From positions 310,001 through 374,000 of the forward strand of contig NZ_MOBX01000003.1 of the NCBI RefSeq assembly GCF_003732425.1: DNA of 64,000 nt, given 5' to 3'. Shown piece after piece: positions 1 to 9,149 of this stretch. This stretch comes from Pseudomonas fluorescens (lineage in GTDB: Bacteria; Pseudomonadota; Gammaproteobacteria; Pseudomonadales; Pseudomonadaceae). Below the pieces are notes generated by a model that was not told where the DNA came from, did no database searches, and worked only from the letters and a program-made list of their open reading frames with translations. Position numbers and translations under genes: made by a program. Positions within the stretch are counted from its first letter, which is position 1. Every line of letters starts with the position of its first letter.

Positions 1-2
1 AT

Positions 3-719
3 CCGGGCGCCAGTCGGCCTGCGCTGGAGAACATTGACCTGCAATTGGTGCCAGGCCAGAGCATGGCGCTGGTCGGCGAGAACGGTTCAGGCAAGACCAC
101 GTTGATCAAATTGCTGACCCGACTCTATCGCCCCGATCAGGGGCGTATCCTGCTCGACGGCAGTGATTTGCAGGATTGGCAGGAGACCGCGTTACGTCGG
201 CGGATTGGCGTGATTTTTCAGGACTACATCCGCTACCAGTTCAGCGTTGGAGAAAACATCGGCGTCGGCGATACCCTGGCCTTCAACGACGCGCAACGCT
301 GGCAGGAGGCCGCGGCCCAAGGCATGGCGGCCCCCTTCATTGAAGGGCTGGACAAGGGTTATGCCACGCAGTTGGGACGCTGGTTTGCCGGTGGCCAGGA
401 ATTGTCTGGCGGGCAGTGGCAGAAGATTGCCTTGTCCCGCGCGTATATGCGTCGTGATGCCGACATTCTGATCCTCGATGAGCCGACGTCCGCCCTGGAT
501 CCGGCGGCCGAAGCGGCGGTGTTCGAGCATTTCAGCCAGCACAGCGACGGTCGCATGACGTTGCTGATTTCCCATCGGTTTTCCAGCGTGCGCAATGCCG
601 ACCACATCATCGTGCTGCAACAAGGGCGGATTCTGGAGCAGGGCGGCCACGATCAACTGATCGCCGCTGCCGGGCATTACGCGCAATTGTTCGATCTGCA
701 GGCTCGCGGCTACCGTTAA
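3..719 (+). CDS. ABC transporter ATP-binding domain, C-terminal part (5' end outside window)
   Basis: This is the C-terminal nucleotide-binding domain of an ABC exporter that hydrolyses ATP to drive transport. Its reading frame is open to the left window edge, so upstream membrane segments are probably missing. Visible motifs in order are Walker A GENGSGKTT, Q-loop IFQDYIRYQFSV, signature LSGGQ, Walker B ILILDEPTSALD and H-loop ISHRFS. All catalytic residues look intact. Sequence before Walker A (ALENIDLQLVPGQSMALV) is the usual beta-strand entry of the fold, so a half- or fused-type exporter of the MsbA/HlyB class fits. The substrate cannot be told. Its stop codon overlaps the stop of the convergent hydrolase gene by two bases. 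Confidence 0.9.
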   Translation, partial: PGASRPALENIDLQLVPGQSMALVGENGSGKTTLIKLLTRLYRPDQGRILLDGSDLQDWQETALRRRIGVIFQDYIRYQFSVGENIGVGDTLAFNDAQRWQEAAAQGMAAPFIEGLDKGYATQLGRWFAGGQELSGGQWQKIALSRAYMRRDADILILDEPTSALDPAAEAAVFEHFSQHSDGRMTLLISHRFSSVRNADHIIVLQQGRILEQGGHDQLIAAAGHYAQLFDLQARGYR

Positions 720-1672
720 GTGTCGTGCCCGTTGCGCACGGTTGCAGGCCCGGCCATCCGGGGGGCTGGCTTGCTCTGCATCAGGCTGTCGAGCGCCTTG
801 CGATAGTTCTGCCCGCCGAGCGCCATGCTGTTGTTGTGCGTCGCGCCCGGCACCAACAGTAAGCGCTTGGGTTGTTGTGCGGCGTTGAACAGTTGTTCGC
901 TGAAGCGTGGCGGCACGAAAGCGTCAGCCAAACCGTGGACCACCAGCAGCGGCATGTGGATATCAGCAATCTTGTCGATCGAATCGAATTTCTGTGAAAG
1001 CAGCCAGCGCACCGGCAGCGAAGTGTTGGCCACCGACGCGGCAACATCCGCCAGTGTGGTGAAAGTGGATTCGATCACCAGTCCGCGCACCGGTAATGCA
1101 GAGTGATCGCGAGCGGCGGTCTGCCCGAGTTCAGCGGCTAGATCGATCGCCACGGCGCCACCGAGGGAGTGCCCGTAGATCAGGCGTTTTGCCGGGTCCG
1201 GTTGCAGCAGCTTGAAGCGTTCCCACGCCACCCGCGCGTCCTCGTAAACGCTGCTTTCCGACGGTAAATCGCCTTTGCTCTCACCGAAGCCGCGGTAGTC
1301 GATGGCCAGCACTGAATAGCCCGCAGCGCGCAGTTGCTCGATACGGAACAACTGCCCGGTGAGGTTCCAGCGCACGCCATGCAGATAGAGAATGGCCGGC
1401 GCATTGGCTTTTTCTGCCGGCCACCACCAGGCATGAATGTTTTCCCCGGCCTTGAAACTCTTTGGTTGCAGATCGAGTTCCTGCACGCTGCCGGGCAAGC
1501 CGCGATACCAACCGGCAGTGCCCGGTTCGATGCGAAACAGCAGTTTGCGTTCGGTGTGTTCGAGCACGGCACAACTGGTCGGCACGCCGATAATCAGCGC
1601 GGCCATGCAGGCGAACGCCAAACGGCGGCGGCGCAGACGCGTCATGAAGGACAGGAACATTAAACGTTTCAC
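716..1672 (-). CDS. alpha/beta hydrolase with N-terminal membrane anchor
   Basis: A serine hydrolase of the alpha/beta-fold, related to the YqkD/BEM46-like 'alpha/beta hydrolase' group. The nucleophile elbow GHSLGG is clear, the acid is likely in VVHGLADAFVPP, and the catalytic histidine is in PGATHNNS. An oxyanion-type LHGVRWNL lies before it. The N terminus is arginine-rich followed by one hydrophobic stretch ending in a cysteine (GVPTSC), so it is a signal anchor or possibly a lipoprotein; the protein should act at the periplasmic face. The longest start is a GTG; ATG codons at 1660 and 1645 are alternatives and none has a strong ribosome site. The substrate is unknown. Confidence 0.8.
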   Translation of the reverse strand: MKRLMFLSFMTRLRRRRLAFACMAALIIGVPTSCAVLEHTERKLLFRIEPGTAGWYRGLPGSVQELDLQPKSFKAGENIHAWWWPAEKANAPAILYLHGVRWNLTGQLFRIEQLRAAGYSVLAIDYRGFGESKGDLPSESSVYEDARVAWERFKLLQPDPAKRLIYGHSLGGAVAIDLAAELGQTAARDHSALPVRGLVIESTFTTLADVAASVANTSLPVRWLLSQKFDSIDKIADIHMPLLVVHGLADAFVPPRFSEQLFNAAQQPKRLLLVPGATHNNSMALGGQNYRKALDSLMQSKPAPRMAGPATVRNGHDT

Positions 1673-1772
1673 CCAGGCGCAGACAAAGAAGGCTTTTTAC
1701 CAGATGCCTCGATCTGCGCGGGAGTTTTTCGACCACCGCCCCGGCGCAACGATTACCAAATGCTGCAAGGAT

Positions 1773-2771
1773 TCACGCTACCTGCAGCACGATCTTGCCG
1801 ATATGGTCGCCAGCCTCCATGTGCGCGTGAGCCTGAGCGGCCTCGGTGAGTGGGTAGACCTTGTCGATCATCGGCAGGCAGCGCCCGGCAGCCAGCGCCG
1901 GCCATACATGCTCACGCAGTTGATCGGCAATCGCGGCTTTTTCGGCAGCGGTGCGGGCGCGCAACAGGGAACCAGTGATCACCGCGCGTTTGGCCATCAT
2001 TGCCAGCAGGTCAAAGTCATTGGCCCTCGCGCCGCCGAGGAAACCGAGCATGACCAGTCGGCCATCCATCGCCAGGGCGCTGACGTTACCGTTGAGGTAC
2101 GAGCCGCCCATGATGTCGAGGATCACATTGACGCCCTGGCCTGCGGTTTTCTCGGCGATGACTGCCGCGAAATCCTCATCGCGATAATTGATCGCTTCGC
2201 CACCGAGGTCGCGAATCGCTGCGCATTTGTCCGGGCTGCCGGCGGTGGCAAACGCTTCTATACCGAATTCTCGGCACAGCATCAGTGCGGTCGTGCCGAT
2301 GCCGCTGGTGCCACCATGAATCAGCGCGCGCTGGCCACGGCTGGCGCCACCGAGGCCGAACAGGTTGGCCCACACGGTAAAGAACGTTTCCGGGATCGCG
2401 GCGGCGTGCACCCAGTCCAGGCCTTGTGGAATCGGTAGGGTCTGGCCAGCCGGGACTGCACAGTATTCGGCATAACCACCGCCGTTGGTCAGCGCGCAGA
2501 CTTTGTCGCCCACGGCGAACTGATTGACACCCGCCCCGAGGGCCACGACTTCACCGGCGACCTCGAGCCCGGGGATCGGGTTCATGCCGGGTTTCATCGG
2601 GTATTTGCCGGCACGTTGCAAAGCGTCCGGCCGGTTGATTCCGGCGGCGTGTACGCGGATCAGCACCTCGCCTTGTGCGGCGACCGGAAGCGCCACGCGT
2701 TTGGGTTGCAAGACCTCGGGGCCGCCGGGTTCGGTGATTTCGATTCGGGTCATTTCATTGGGCAGGGACAT
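1773..2771 (-). CDS. NAD(P)H-quinone oxidoreductase, zinc-independent MDR family
   Basis: A medium-chain dehydrogenase/reductase of the PIG3/QOR type, which reduces quinones or enones with NADPH. The N-terminal GroES-like part has the family pattern VLIRVHAAGINRPDALQRAG and PGLEVAGEVVALG. The nucleotide fold has a glycine motif HGGTSGIGTTAL and the typical 'INYRDEDF' segment. There are no zinc-ligand cysteines, as expected for this branch. About 332 residues is the normal length. I chose the ATG at 2771 (MSLPNEMTRIEI) because the 17 residues before it look non-coding and homologues begin near there. The downstream neighbour is an MFS exporter on the same strand, 60 bp upstream. Confidence 0.88.
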   Translation of the reverse strand: MSLPNEMTRIEITEPGGPEVLQPKRVALPVAAQGEVLIRVHAAGINRPDALQRAGKYPMKPGMNPIPGLEVAGEVVALGAGVNQFAVGDKVCALTNGGGYAEYCAVPAGQTLPIPQGLDWVHAAAIPETFFTVWANLFGLGGASRGQRALIHGGTSGIGTTALMLCREFGIEAFATAGSPDKCAAIRDLGGEAINYRDEDFAAVIAEKTAGQGVNVILDIMGGSYLNGNVSALAMDGRLVMLGFLGGARANDFDLLAMMAKRAVITGSLLRARTAAEKAAIADQLREHVWPALAAGRCLPMIDKVYPLTEAAQAHAHMEAGDHIGKIVLQVA

Positions 2772-2831
2772 ATCGTTTCTCTTGGCTTGAGTTGTGTAAG
2801 TGGGAGCATGGCGAGTAGGCAATGATTCCCT

Positions 2832-4031
2832 TCAATTTGCGCAGCAGCGTGGCTCAACCGGGGTGGGCAGCCATTTCATGGCTTGCTCCAGCAGCAGCGC
2901 CACGACGATCGCGCCAGCGGCGATGACGAACAACAACGCGTGGTGACCGCCGCTGGCATTGAACAGTGCTGAATAGGCAAACCCGGCCAGCGCCTGAAAG
3001 GTGGCGAACGACACGGTGGCGCGGCTCCAGGCAATTTGCTGGTGCTGATGCTCCGGCACCAGCTCATGCACCCGGGCCAGGGCAAGCGGCACGATGCCGG
3101 GCGGAAATGAACCGAGAATCACCGCCAGCAGCGCCAGCGCCACAAACGAGTGGGACATCGCCAGCAACCCAAGGGCGATCGCCTGCACCACCAGCACCAG
3201 GCGAATGCCGGAACGTGCGCCAAGCTGATCGGCAAGAAAGCCATAACTCACCGGGCCGACAATCGCGCCCAAACCGTACATCACCCAGATCAGCGCGCCG
3301 ACATGCGCCCCGGCGCCGAGTCCACGCGCCACGTAATCCACCAGAAACACCATGGCCGGCACCAGGCCAGCGGCCATGAAGGCGTATTGAGCGAACAACA
3401 AATAGACACCGCGCGGCGTCGGTTCAACAGACACCTTTTCCTGCGCGGCCTGTGGGGGCGGGAAATCGGACGGCCAGCCGAACCAGCTCAGCGCCGTCAA
3501 CAATAAGGCCAACGCCCCCAGGCCCAGCCATGTCGCTTGCAAACCGAGGCTCAACAGCGGCGGCACCAGTGTCCCGGAGCCGGCAATGCCAAGCCCGATG
3601 CCGAGAAAGATCGCGCCACTGGCCAGCCCTTTACGCGCCGCCGGAACGTGTGGCAGTACCGTCGCGGCCACCAGCACCATGATCGCACCACCGGCAATCC
3701 CCGACAGCAGCCGCCAGCCGAAGAACCAGCTCACCGACAACGGAAACGCACAGGCAAAAAACGCCGCCGTGACCACCAGCATCATCAGCCGCAAGGCATT
3801 TTTATTGCCGAGTTGGCGCGCCGTCGGCCGGCCGAGCAGGGCGCCGATCAGATAGCCGACCAGATTGGCCGCACCGAGGTAGACCACATCATTGGCGCTG
3901 AACCACTGCGCCTCAATCAGTGAAGGGATCAATGGGGTGTAAGCGAAACGCGCCAGCCCGATGCTGACCAGGCTGGCGCAGAGGCCGGCGAAGATCGGCA
4001 GCCAGATACCGGTGGAGGTTGAAGTGCGCAT
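2832..4031 (-). CDS. MFS transporter, YbfB/YjiJ type
   Basis: A twelve-helix major facilitator superfamily permease of about 400 residues. The N-terminal helix motif GLARFAYTPLIPSLI and the following YLGAANLVGYLIGALLGR are characteristic of the YbfB/YjiJ branch, whose substrates are mostly unknown. The hydrophobic segments are regularly spaced with a charged central loop (PSDFPPPQAAQEKVSVEPTPRG) between helices 6 and 7. It is divergent from a LysR regulator across 111 bp, the usual arrangement for a regulator controlling its neighbour exporter. It may share a transcript with the quinone oxidoreductase downstream. The start has only a weak GAG ribosome site. Confidence 0.88.
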   Translation of the reverse strand: MRTSTSTGIWLPIFAGLCASLVSIGLARFAYTPLIPSLIEAQWFSANDVVYLGAANLVGYLIGALLGRPTARQLGNKNALRLMMLVVTAAFFACAFPLSVSWFFGWRLLSGIAGGAIMVLVAATVLPHVPAARKGLASGAIFLGIGLGIAGSGTLVPPLLSLGLQATWLGLGALALLLTALSWFGWPSDFPPPQAAQEKVSVEPTPRGVYLLFAQYAFMAAGLVPAMVFLVDYVARGLGAGAHVGALIWVMYGLGAIVGPVSYGFLADQLGARSGIRLVLVVQAIALGLLAMSHSFVALALLAVILGSFPPGIVPLALARVHELVPEHQHQQIAWSRATVSFATFQALAGFAYSALFNASGGHHALLFVIAAGAIVVALLLEQAMKWLPTPVEPRCCAN

Positions 4032-4076
4032 GATAGCGATCTCGCGGAAGGTTTATGGCGTCCAGCATATCGGCTA

Positions 4077-4101
4077 TCGTTGCTGCGTTAATGCAGCGAT
4101 T
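4077..4101. promoter_or_regulatory. candidate LysR-type operator between exporter and regulator
   Basis: The intergenic region between the MFS gene and the divergent LysR gene holds a perfect dyad GCTGCGTTAATGCAGC at 4082-4097, with weaker symmetry outside. It contains a T-N11-A frame typical of LysR recognition sites. Binding by the adjacent regulator is inferred from position only. Confidence 0.45.
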
Positions 4102-4142
4102 AAGCGGCGCTACGATGCGAATCTGCATCACTGGGAGGCAGC

Positions 4143-5018
4143 ATGAATTGGGATGATGCACGGGTATTTCTGGCCGTTTGCCGCGAGTCGACGTTACGCG
4201 GCGCAGCGCGGGTGCTGGGAGTGGATCAGGCCACGGTCGGGCGGCGAATCACCGCGCTGGAAAAGTCCCTGAGCGCAACGTTGTTCCTGCGCACCTCCGA
4301 CGGCTACGCGTTGACCGCTGTCGGGGAGGCGGCGCTCAGGAGTGTGGAGAAAATGGAGCATTCGGCGCTGGAGCTGGAGCGGCAGATTCAGGGTCTGGAT
4401 GATCGCCTGACCGGAACGGTGCGCGTCAGTACCACGGATTCGCTGGCCATCGACTTTCTGATCCCGACCATTGCCCGTTTGCACGAACAGCACCCGGACG
4501 TGCGCGTGCAACTGGATGCGTCCACGCAGATTCTCAGTCTGGCCAAGCGCGAGGCAGATATCGCGGTGCGCAACACCCGCCCGGACAACCCTGACCTGAT
4601 CGCCCGGCGAATCGCCCGATGGCCGGTGGGGCTGTTCGCATCCCAAGCGTATATCGACGCCAATGGCGTGCCGCAGCCGGACACGGCGTTCGAGGGGCAT
4701 GATCTGGTGGTCTATCAACCTTATCTGCAAAGCAAAAAGGACCTGACCCTGGTGTCGGAGCCGTTGAGTCGCGGCCGCATCGTCGCCAGCCTCAGTTCCA
4801 GCCTGCTCGTGCGCCGTTCGATTGCAGCAGGGTTGGGTGTAGGAGAAATCCCGGTGTACATGGGCGAGCGCGATGGCCTGATCAGGCTCTGGCCGGAGCG
4901 CACTCGACCACTGCCGTACGAAGTGTGGTTGGTGACCCACGCGGACCTGCGGCATACCGCGCGGGTGAGGGCGGTGATTGAGCAGATTGTCGACGCGTTC
5001 GCGTCGGAGAATGACTAG
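4143..5018 (+). CDS. LysR-family transcriptional regulator
   Basis: A 291-residue regulator. Residues 1-60 form the winged helix-turn-helix (MNWDDARVFLAVCRESTLRGAARVLGVDQATVGRRI), followed by a linker helix and a periplasmic-binding-protein-like effector domain. The domain order and length are standard. The ATG is preceded by GGGAGGCAGC, a good ribosome site. It is divergent from the MFS exporter, with a dyad between them, so control of that exporter (and itself) is the likely role. The effector is not predictable. The effector domain has the short 'TTDSLAIDFLIPTIARLHEQHP' form seen in the subgroup that acts near exporters. Confidence 0.92.
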   Translation: MNWDDARVFLAVCRESTLRGAARVLGVDQATVGRRITALEKSLSATLFLRTSDGYALTAVGEAALRSVEKMEHSALELERQIQGLDDRLTGTVRVSTTDSLAIDFLIPTIARLHEQHPDVRVQLDASTQILSLAKREADIAVRNTRPDNPDLIARRIARWPVGLFASQAYIDANGVPQPDTAFEGHDLVVYQPYLQSKKDLTLVSEPLSRGRIVASLSSSLLVRRSIAAGLGVGEIPVYMGERDGLIRLWPERTRPLPYEVWLVTHADLRHTARVRAVIEQIVDAFASEND

Positions 5019-5199
5019 GCAGACGTTCTTTTGGCAGGGCTACAACCTCTGACGAAACGGCCTACACCAGAGGCAGAATCTCCCGGCTTGTCAGCATTGT
5101 CGATGGGTCCTATTGTTTTCGTCAGCTCGGTGAAGGACGTCAGGCTTTCACTGATGGTAATACCAGGGACGGTAGGGTTTGAGCCAGGAAGGTGTTGAG

Positions 5200-5664
5200 T
5201 TGAAGACCACGGAATTCAGTCAAAATCCAGTCAGTGATCTATCGAGTAAAAGTCGGAATAATCAAGCCATGAACGCTATCAGTCGTGAAGAATTCAATGC
5301 CAGGATAGAAACCATTGAGACCAGAATGGACGCTCGGTTCGAGGGTGTGTCGGCAAAAATCGATGCTTATCTTTTGACTCAGGCGGAGAGGGACAAACGA
5401 TACGATTTGATGTGGGACGGCGTACAACAAATCGCCGAAGACTCAAAAGAAGCCATCAAACATGCCTCGACAGTGAAGGCGCATTACTGGGCGACGACCG
5501 CCGTCCATTTTATCGGAATGATCACCGTCGTCGTGGGAGCGCATTTCGCCAATCAGGCAGCGGTGTTAACCACCTTGCAGACGACACTCGCCGCGATCCA
5601 GATCGGCAAGGATATAAGTGCACCAAAGCCGGCTTCGCAACAAGTACCCGAATCACCACAATAG
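5200..5664 (+). CDS. hypothetical coiled-coil / single-membrane-segment protein
   Basis: I do not recognise a named family. The product is about 154 residues. The first half is charged and predicted coiled coil (REEFNARIETIETRMDARFE, then AERDKRYDLMWDGVQQIAED); a hydrophobic segment WATTAVHFIGMITVVVGAHF follows, then a Pro/Ser-rich tail. This resembles small phage- or membrane-associated proteins with an N-terminal coil and one anchor. I chose the TTG at 5200 because AGGAAGG lies seven bases before it; a TTG at 5179 and an ATG at 5269 are in frame. A strong terminator directly follows the stop, which supports a real transcribed unit. Confidence 0.6.
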   Translation: MKTTEFSQNPVSDLSSKSRNNQAMNAISREEFNARIETIETRMDARFEGVSAKIDAYLLTQAERDKRYDLMWDGVQQIAEDSKEAIKHASTVKAHYWATTAVHFIGMITVVVGAHFANQAAVLTTLQTTLAAIQIGKDISAPKPASQQVPESPQ

Positions 5665-5692
5665 AAAACGGCCTTCAAAGAAGGCCGTTTTT
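5665..5692. terminator. intrinsic terminator
   Basis: A perfect 12-bp stem (AAAACGGCCTTC / GAAGGCCGTTTT) with a three-base loop, A-rich on one side and T-rich on the other. It can stop transcription from the hypothetical gene upstream and from the pirin gene converging from the right. Confidence 0.9.
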
Positions 5693-5713
5693 CGTGAGCA
5701 CTGAAACACCGCG

Positions 5714-6436
5714 TCATGGCATCTCTGGCAATTCTTGAGGCCGCAAGTCGAATACCAGCACCTCGGCATCGACACCGTTGCTCAAGCTCAGCAACTGTTC
5801 CTCGCGAACCCGCACGCCGTCGCCTTCCTGCAATCGCTGGCCATTGAGTTCAACACTGCCGCGTGCAACGTGCACATAGGCGTAGCGGTTGGCTGGCAGT
5901 TGCAGTGTGGCGCTTTCCTTGCCGTCGAAAAGACCGGCGAAGACACGTGCATCCTGGCGCACTTTCAGCGAACCGTCGTTGCCGTCTGGCGAGATGATCA
6001 ATTGCAGGCGACCGCGTTTTTTCTGTGCGCTGAAATGCTCCTGCTGGTAGCGCGGTTTGGCGCCGCTGACATCCGGCACGATCCAGATCTGCAGGAAGTG
6101 CACCGGCTTGGTTGCCGAATGGTTGAACTCGCTGTGCGCCACGCCACTGCCGGCGCTCATCAACTGCACGTCGCCCGGGCGAATGACCGAACCGGTGCCC
6201 AGCGTGTCCTTGTGTTCCAGCGCACCTTCCAGCACGTAGGAAAAGATCTCCATGTCGCGATGCGGGTGCTGGCCGAAGCCTTTCCCGGCGGCAACGCGGT
6301 CGTCGTTAATCACCAGCAGATCGGAAAAACCCTGCTCACGCGGGTCGCGATAGCTGGCGAAGGAAAAGGTGTGAAAGGACTTCAACCAGCCATGATTGGC
6401 GAGGCCACGATCGGAGGCTTTGCGAAGGGTCAGCAT
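5714..6436 (-). CDS. pirin family protein
   Basis: A bicupin of the pirin/YhhW family (240 residues, normal length). The N-terminal cupin carries the metal-binding set HPHRDMEIFSYVLEGALEH, and the second motif GVAHSEFNHS follows, as in enzymes with quercetin 2,3-dioxygenase activity. The ATG is preceded by AAGGAGATTTCATC. The gene is divergent from a GlxA-type regulator about 215 bp away, a pairing that may reflect regulation. The natural substrate is unknown; many members respond to redox or phenolic stress. Confidence 0.92.
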   Translation of the reverse strand: MLTLRKASDRGLANHGWLKSFHTFSFASYRDPREQGFSDLLVINDDRVAAGKGFGQHPHRDMEIFSYVLEGALEHKDTLGTGSVIRPGDVQLMSAGSGVAHSEFNHSATKPVHFLQIWIVPDVSGAKPRYQQEHFSAQKKRGRLQLIISPDGNDGSLKVRQDARVFAGLFDGKESATLQLPANRYAYVHVARGSVELNGQRLQEGDGVRVREEQLLSLSNGVDAEVLVFDLRPQELPEMP

Positions 6437-6651
6437 GATGAAATCTCCTTGCGGGACGTGAATTCGTCCGAGTGAGGAGAAGGTTACTGTTTACTGGATC
6501 GCGCAATAAGTAGATGAAAATTGAAAGACTGTCCCTGTCAGGTTGACAGTTTTGCGATAGCCTTCACACAAAACTTTTGCGCTCAAACGGCTGCAGTTGG
6601 CCATAATGTCTGGTCCGTATCATGTCTCTCTGATTTAAGTGATGTCTTCCC

Positions 6652-7602
6652 ATGAAAACCGTGGCAATGGTGCTGTTTCCCGACTTTCTTCTGCTCGACA
6701 TGGCCGGGCCATTGGAGGTTTTTTCGGTTGCCAATCGCTACCTGAAACCCGATGCGCATTATCAATTGATCACCCTTGGCACCGAAGATGGCCCGCTGCG
6801 GGCCTCCAATGGTGTGATGGTGCAGGCCGACCGGAGCATTGGCGATGACACCGAACGTTATGATTTGCTGCTGGTGCCAGGCGGCCCAGGTGCCTACAAC
6901 CAACGGTTCCCCTCGTTGTTTGCCTGGCTCAAAGACGCAGTCCGGCGCGTCGAGTACTACGGATCCATCTGCACGGGTGCCTTTGTGCTGGGGCATGCCG
7001 GTTTGCTTGACGGTTACCGTGTAACCACGCACTGGAACTACACCGAACGCCTGATCAAGGGGTTCCCGAAGGCCCATGTCACGACCGACCAGATTTATGT
7101 CGAGGATCGCAACCTGGTCACCTCGGGCGGCGTCACGGCGGGGATCGATATGGCGCTCGCCGTCGTCGCTCGTGATCACGGCAAGAAACTCGCGCAGGAT
7201 GTGGCCAAAGTCCTGCTGGTGGTGATGAAGCGGCAGGGCGGGCAGGCGCAGTTCAGCCCGCTGATGGCCGCGGTGGCACCGCAGGAAACGCCGATTACCC
7301 GCGCGCAGAGCTACGTGCTGGAACACCTCGACGAAGCCTTCACGGTCGAGCGCATGGCAACCGTTGCCAATATGAGTGCGCGGCACTTCGCGCGGGTGTT
7401 CACCCGCGACATCAACATGACGCCGATGGAGTTTCTGCAGAGTGCGCGCATCGACTGCGCGCGAAACCTGCTGGAAACCACCGATCTGCCGCTTAAAACC
7501 GTGGCTTACAAAAGTGGCTTTGGCAGTGTGCGGCACATGCGTTCGCTGTTCGCTGAAAAGCTCGGCCTGACGCCCGCGCAATACCGCGAACAGTTCAGCT
7601 AG
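6652..7602 (+). CDS. GlxA-family transcriptional regulator (DJ-1/PfpI + AraC)
   Basis: A 316-residue regulator with two parts. Residues about 1-180 form a DJ-1/PfpI-like domain with the nucleophile-elbow cysteine in GSICTGAFVLGHAG. Residues about 210-316 are an AraC/XylS double helix-turn-helix (DEAFTVERMATVANMSARHFARVFTRD...KTVAYKSGFGSVRHMRSLF). Family members sense small nitrogenous or other metabolites through the DJ-1-like domain. It is divergent from the pirin gene. The ribosome site is weak, and the start is supported by the conserved KTVAMVLFPDFLLLD opening. Confidence 0.92.
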   Translation: MKTVAMVLFPDFLLLDMAGPLEVFSVANRYLKPDAHYQLITLGTEDGPLRASNGVMVQADRSIGDDTERYDLLLVPGGPGAYNQRFPSLFAWLKDAVRRVEYYGSICTGAFVLGHAGLLDGYRVTTHWNYTERLIKGFPKAHVTTDQIYVEDRNLVTSGGVTAGIDMALAVVARDHGKKLAQDVAKVLLVVMKRQGGQAQFSPLMAAVAPQETPITRAQSYVLEHLDEAFTVERMATVANMSARHFARVFTRDINMTPMEFLQSARIDCARNLLETTDLPLKTVAYKSGFGSVRHMRSLFAEKLGLTPAQYREQFS

Positions 7603-7691
7603 AGCGCTGCTGTCCGTCTGGCGCACCCGGATGTCCGTACTGCGCCCCGTGTAGCAGTTGTCGCGTCATCTGAGCCTGCCAAGATGTTGGC

Positions 7692-9149
7692 ATGGATAGC
7701 CTCATCGATTTGAACACGGCGTCGGTGCTGCATTTCGGCCCCTACGCCTTCCATCTGCGCCAACGGCTGATACTCCATGGAGATCGGCCATTGCGCATGG
7801 GTGGTCGCGCGCTGGACATTTTGCAGGTGCTGGTCGAGCGTGCCGGGCGCGTGGTCAGGAAGGAGCAATTGATCGCCCTGGTGTGGCCGACGTCGGTGGT
7901 CGAGGAGATCAACCTGCGCGTGCACATCGCCGCGCTCCGGCGCGCCTTGGGCGACGGCGAAAACGGTCAGCGCTATATCGTTAACGTGCCGCAATGCGGT
8001 TACAGGTTTATCGCCCCGGTGCGTTGCAGCAGCGGGGCGCAAGTAGCCTTCGAGGGCTTGCAAGCGCCTCAACATAATTTGCCGGCGCGACTGACCCCGG
8101 TCGCCGGGCGCGACTCGCTGGTCGGCGGGCTGGTGCGGCAAATGCCGTTGTGCCGGCTGATGACGGTCACGGGAGCGGCCGGGGTGGGTAAATCCACTGT
8201 CGCATTGCGGGTCGCGGAACTGCTGTTGCAGTACTACAGAGACGGCGTGTGGCAGATCGATCTGAGCTTGATCGACGACGACACACCGCTGCTCGATCAG
8301 GTGCTGCGCACTCTCGGAAGCGATTTGCCCGGACTGTCCACTCGCCATGCGTTGCTGCTGCTGGATAACGTAGACCACCGTCGCGATGCCTGCCGGGCAG
8401 CGGTTGAAACGTTGCTTGAGGCCGCTCCCCGGCTGTCGATTCTCGCCACCAGCCGCGAGGCCTTGCAGGTCAGTCTGGAAATCCTTCAGTGCGTGCCACC
8501 GCTGACCCTGCCGAAACGCTCGGCAGGCGATTGCATCACTGAGGCCATGGGCCATTCTGCGGTGCAGTTGTTCGTCAGCCGCGCCCGGGCGCGACAGCAT
8601 GATTTCCGCCTGCGTGAGCAGGATGTCAAAGCCGTGCTGGAGATCTGTCGCCAACTCGACGGTTTACCGCTGGCGATCGAACTGGCCGCGGCGCAGATCG
8701 ACGCCTTGGCGTTGGTCGGCTTGCAGGCGCAAATGCGCAATGGTCTGCAAGTGCTCAGCCATGGCCGGCGCACCGCTGTGCCCCGCCACCAATCCATGCA
8801 GGCGGCGCTCGACTGGAGCTATCAACGCTTGAGCGAGCAGGAACAACGCGCGCTGCAGCGTTTATCGGTGTTCAAAATGGCATTTACCCTGGAGGCGGCA
8901 CTGGCGGTAATCAGTTGCCCGCAACTGGCGTCGTCGCGGCTTGCCGCGCTCATCGAAGGCCTGGCACGCCAGTCATTACTGGTGGTGGAGCGGGGCGGCA
9001 GTGCAGGCCGATACCGAATGCTCCATACCACTCGCTGCTACGCCCGTGAGCAACTGGAGCGTAGCGGTGAGGGAATTGATCTTGAACGGCGGCATACGCG
9101 TTATATCAGCCGGATTCGCCGGGCCTCAGGCGTGCACGTGCTCGCGTAA
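7692..9149 (+). CDS. winged-helix/ATPase regulator, C-terminally shortened
   Basis: A 485-residue protein. Residues about 15-110 are an OmpR/PhoB-type winged helix (LRMGGRALDILQVLVERAGRVVRKEQL...RYIVNVPQCGYRFIAPV). Residues about 140-400 are an NB-ARC/STAND ATPase with P-loop GAAGVGKST, Walker B LLLLDNVDH, LATSREAL and GLPLAIELAAAQ. It is clearly paralogous to the 962-residue gene that converges on it, but it ends shortly after the matching segment (YRMLHTTRCYAREQLE) and lacks the long TPR-like C terminus. The last 24 bases overlap the end of the opposite gene. I infer truncation by a deletion. Whether it still functions is unclear. Confidence 0.82.
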   Translation: MDSLIDLNTASVLHFGPYAFHLRQRLILHGDRPLRMGGRALDILQVLVERAGRVVRKEQLIALVWPTSVVEEINLRVHIAALRRALGDGENGQRYIVNVPQCGYRFIAPVRCSSGAQVAFEGLQAPQHNLPARLTPVAGRDSLVGGLVRQMPLCRLMTVTGAAGVGKSTVALRVAELLLQYYRDGVWQIDLSLIDDDTPLLDQVLRTLGSDLPGLSTRHALLLLDNVDHRRDACRAAVETLLEAAPRLSILATSREALQVSLEILQCVPPLTLPKRSAGDCITEAMGHSAVQLFVSRARARQHDFRLREQDVKAVLEICRQLDGLPLAIELAAAQIDALALVGLQAQMRNGLQVLSHGRRTAVPRHQSMQAALDWSYQRLSEQEQRALQRLSVFKMAFTLEAALAVISCPQLASSRLAALIEGLARQSLLVVERGGSAGRYRMLHTTRCYAREQLERSGEGIDLERRHTRYISRIRRASGVHVLA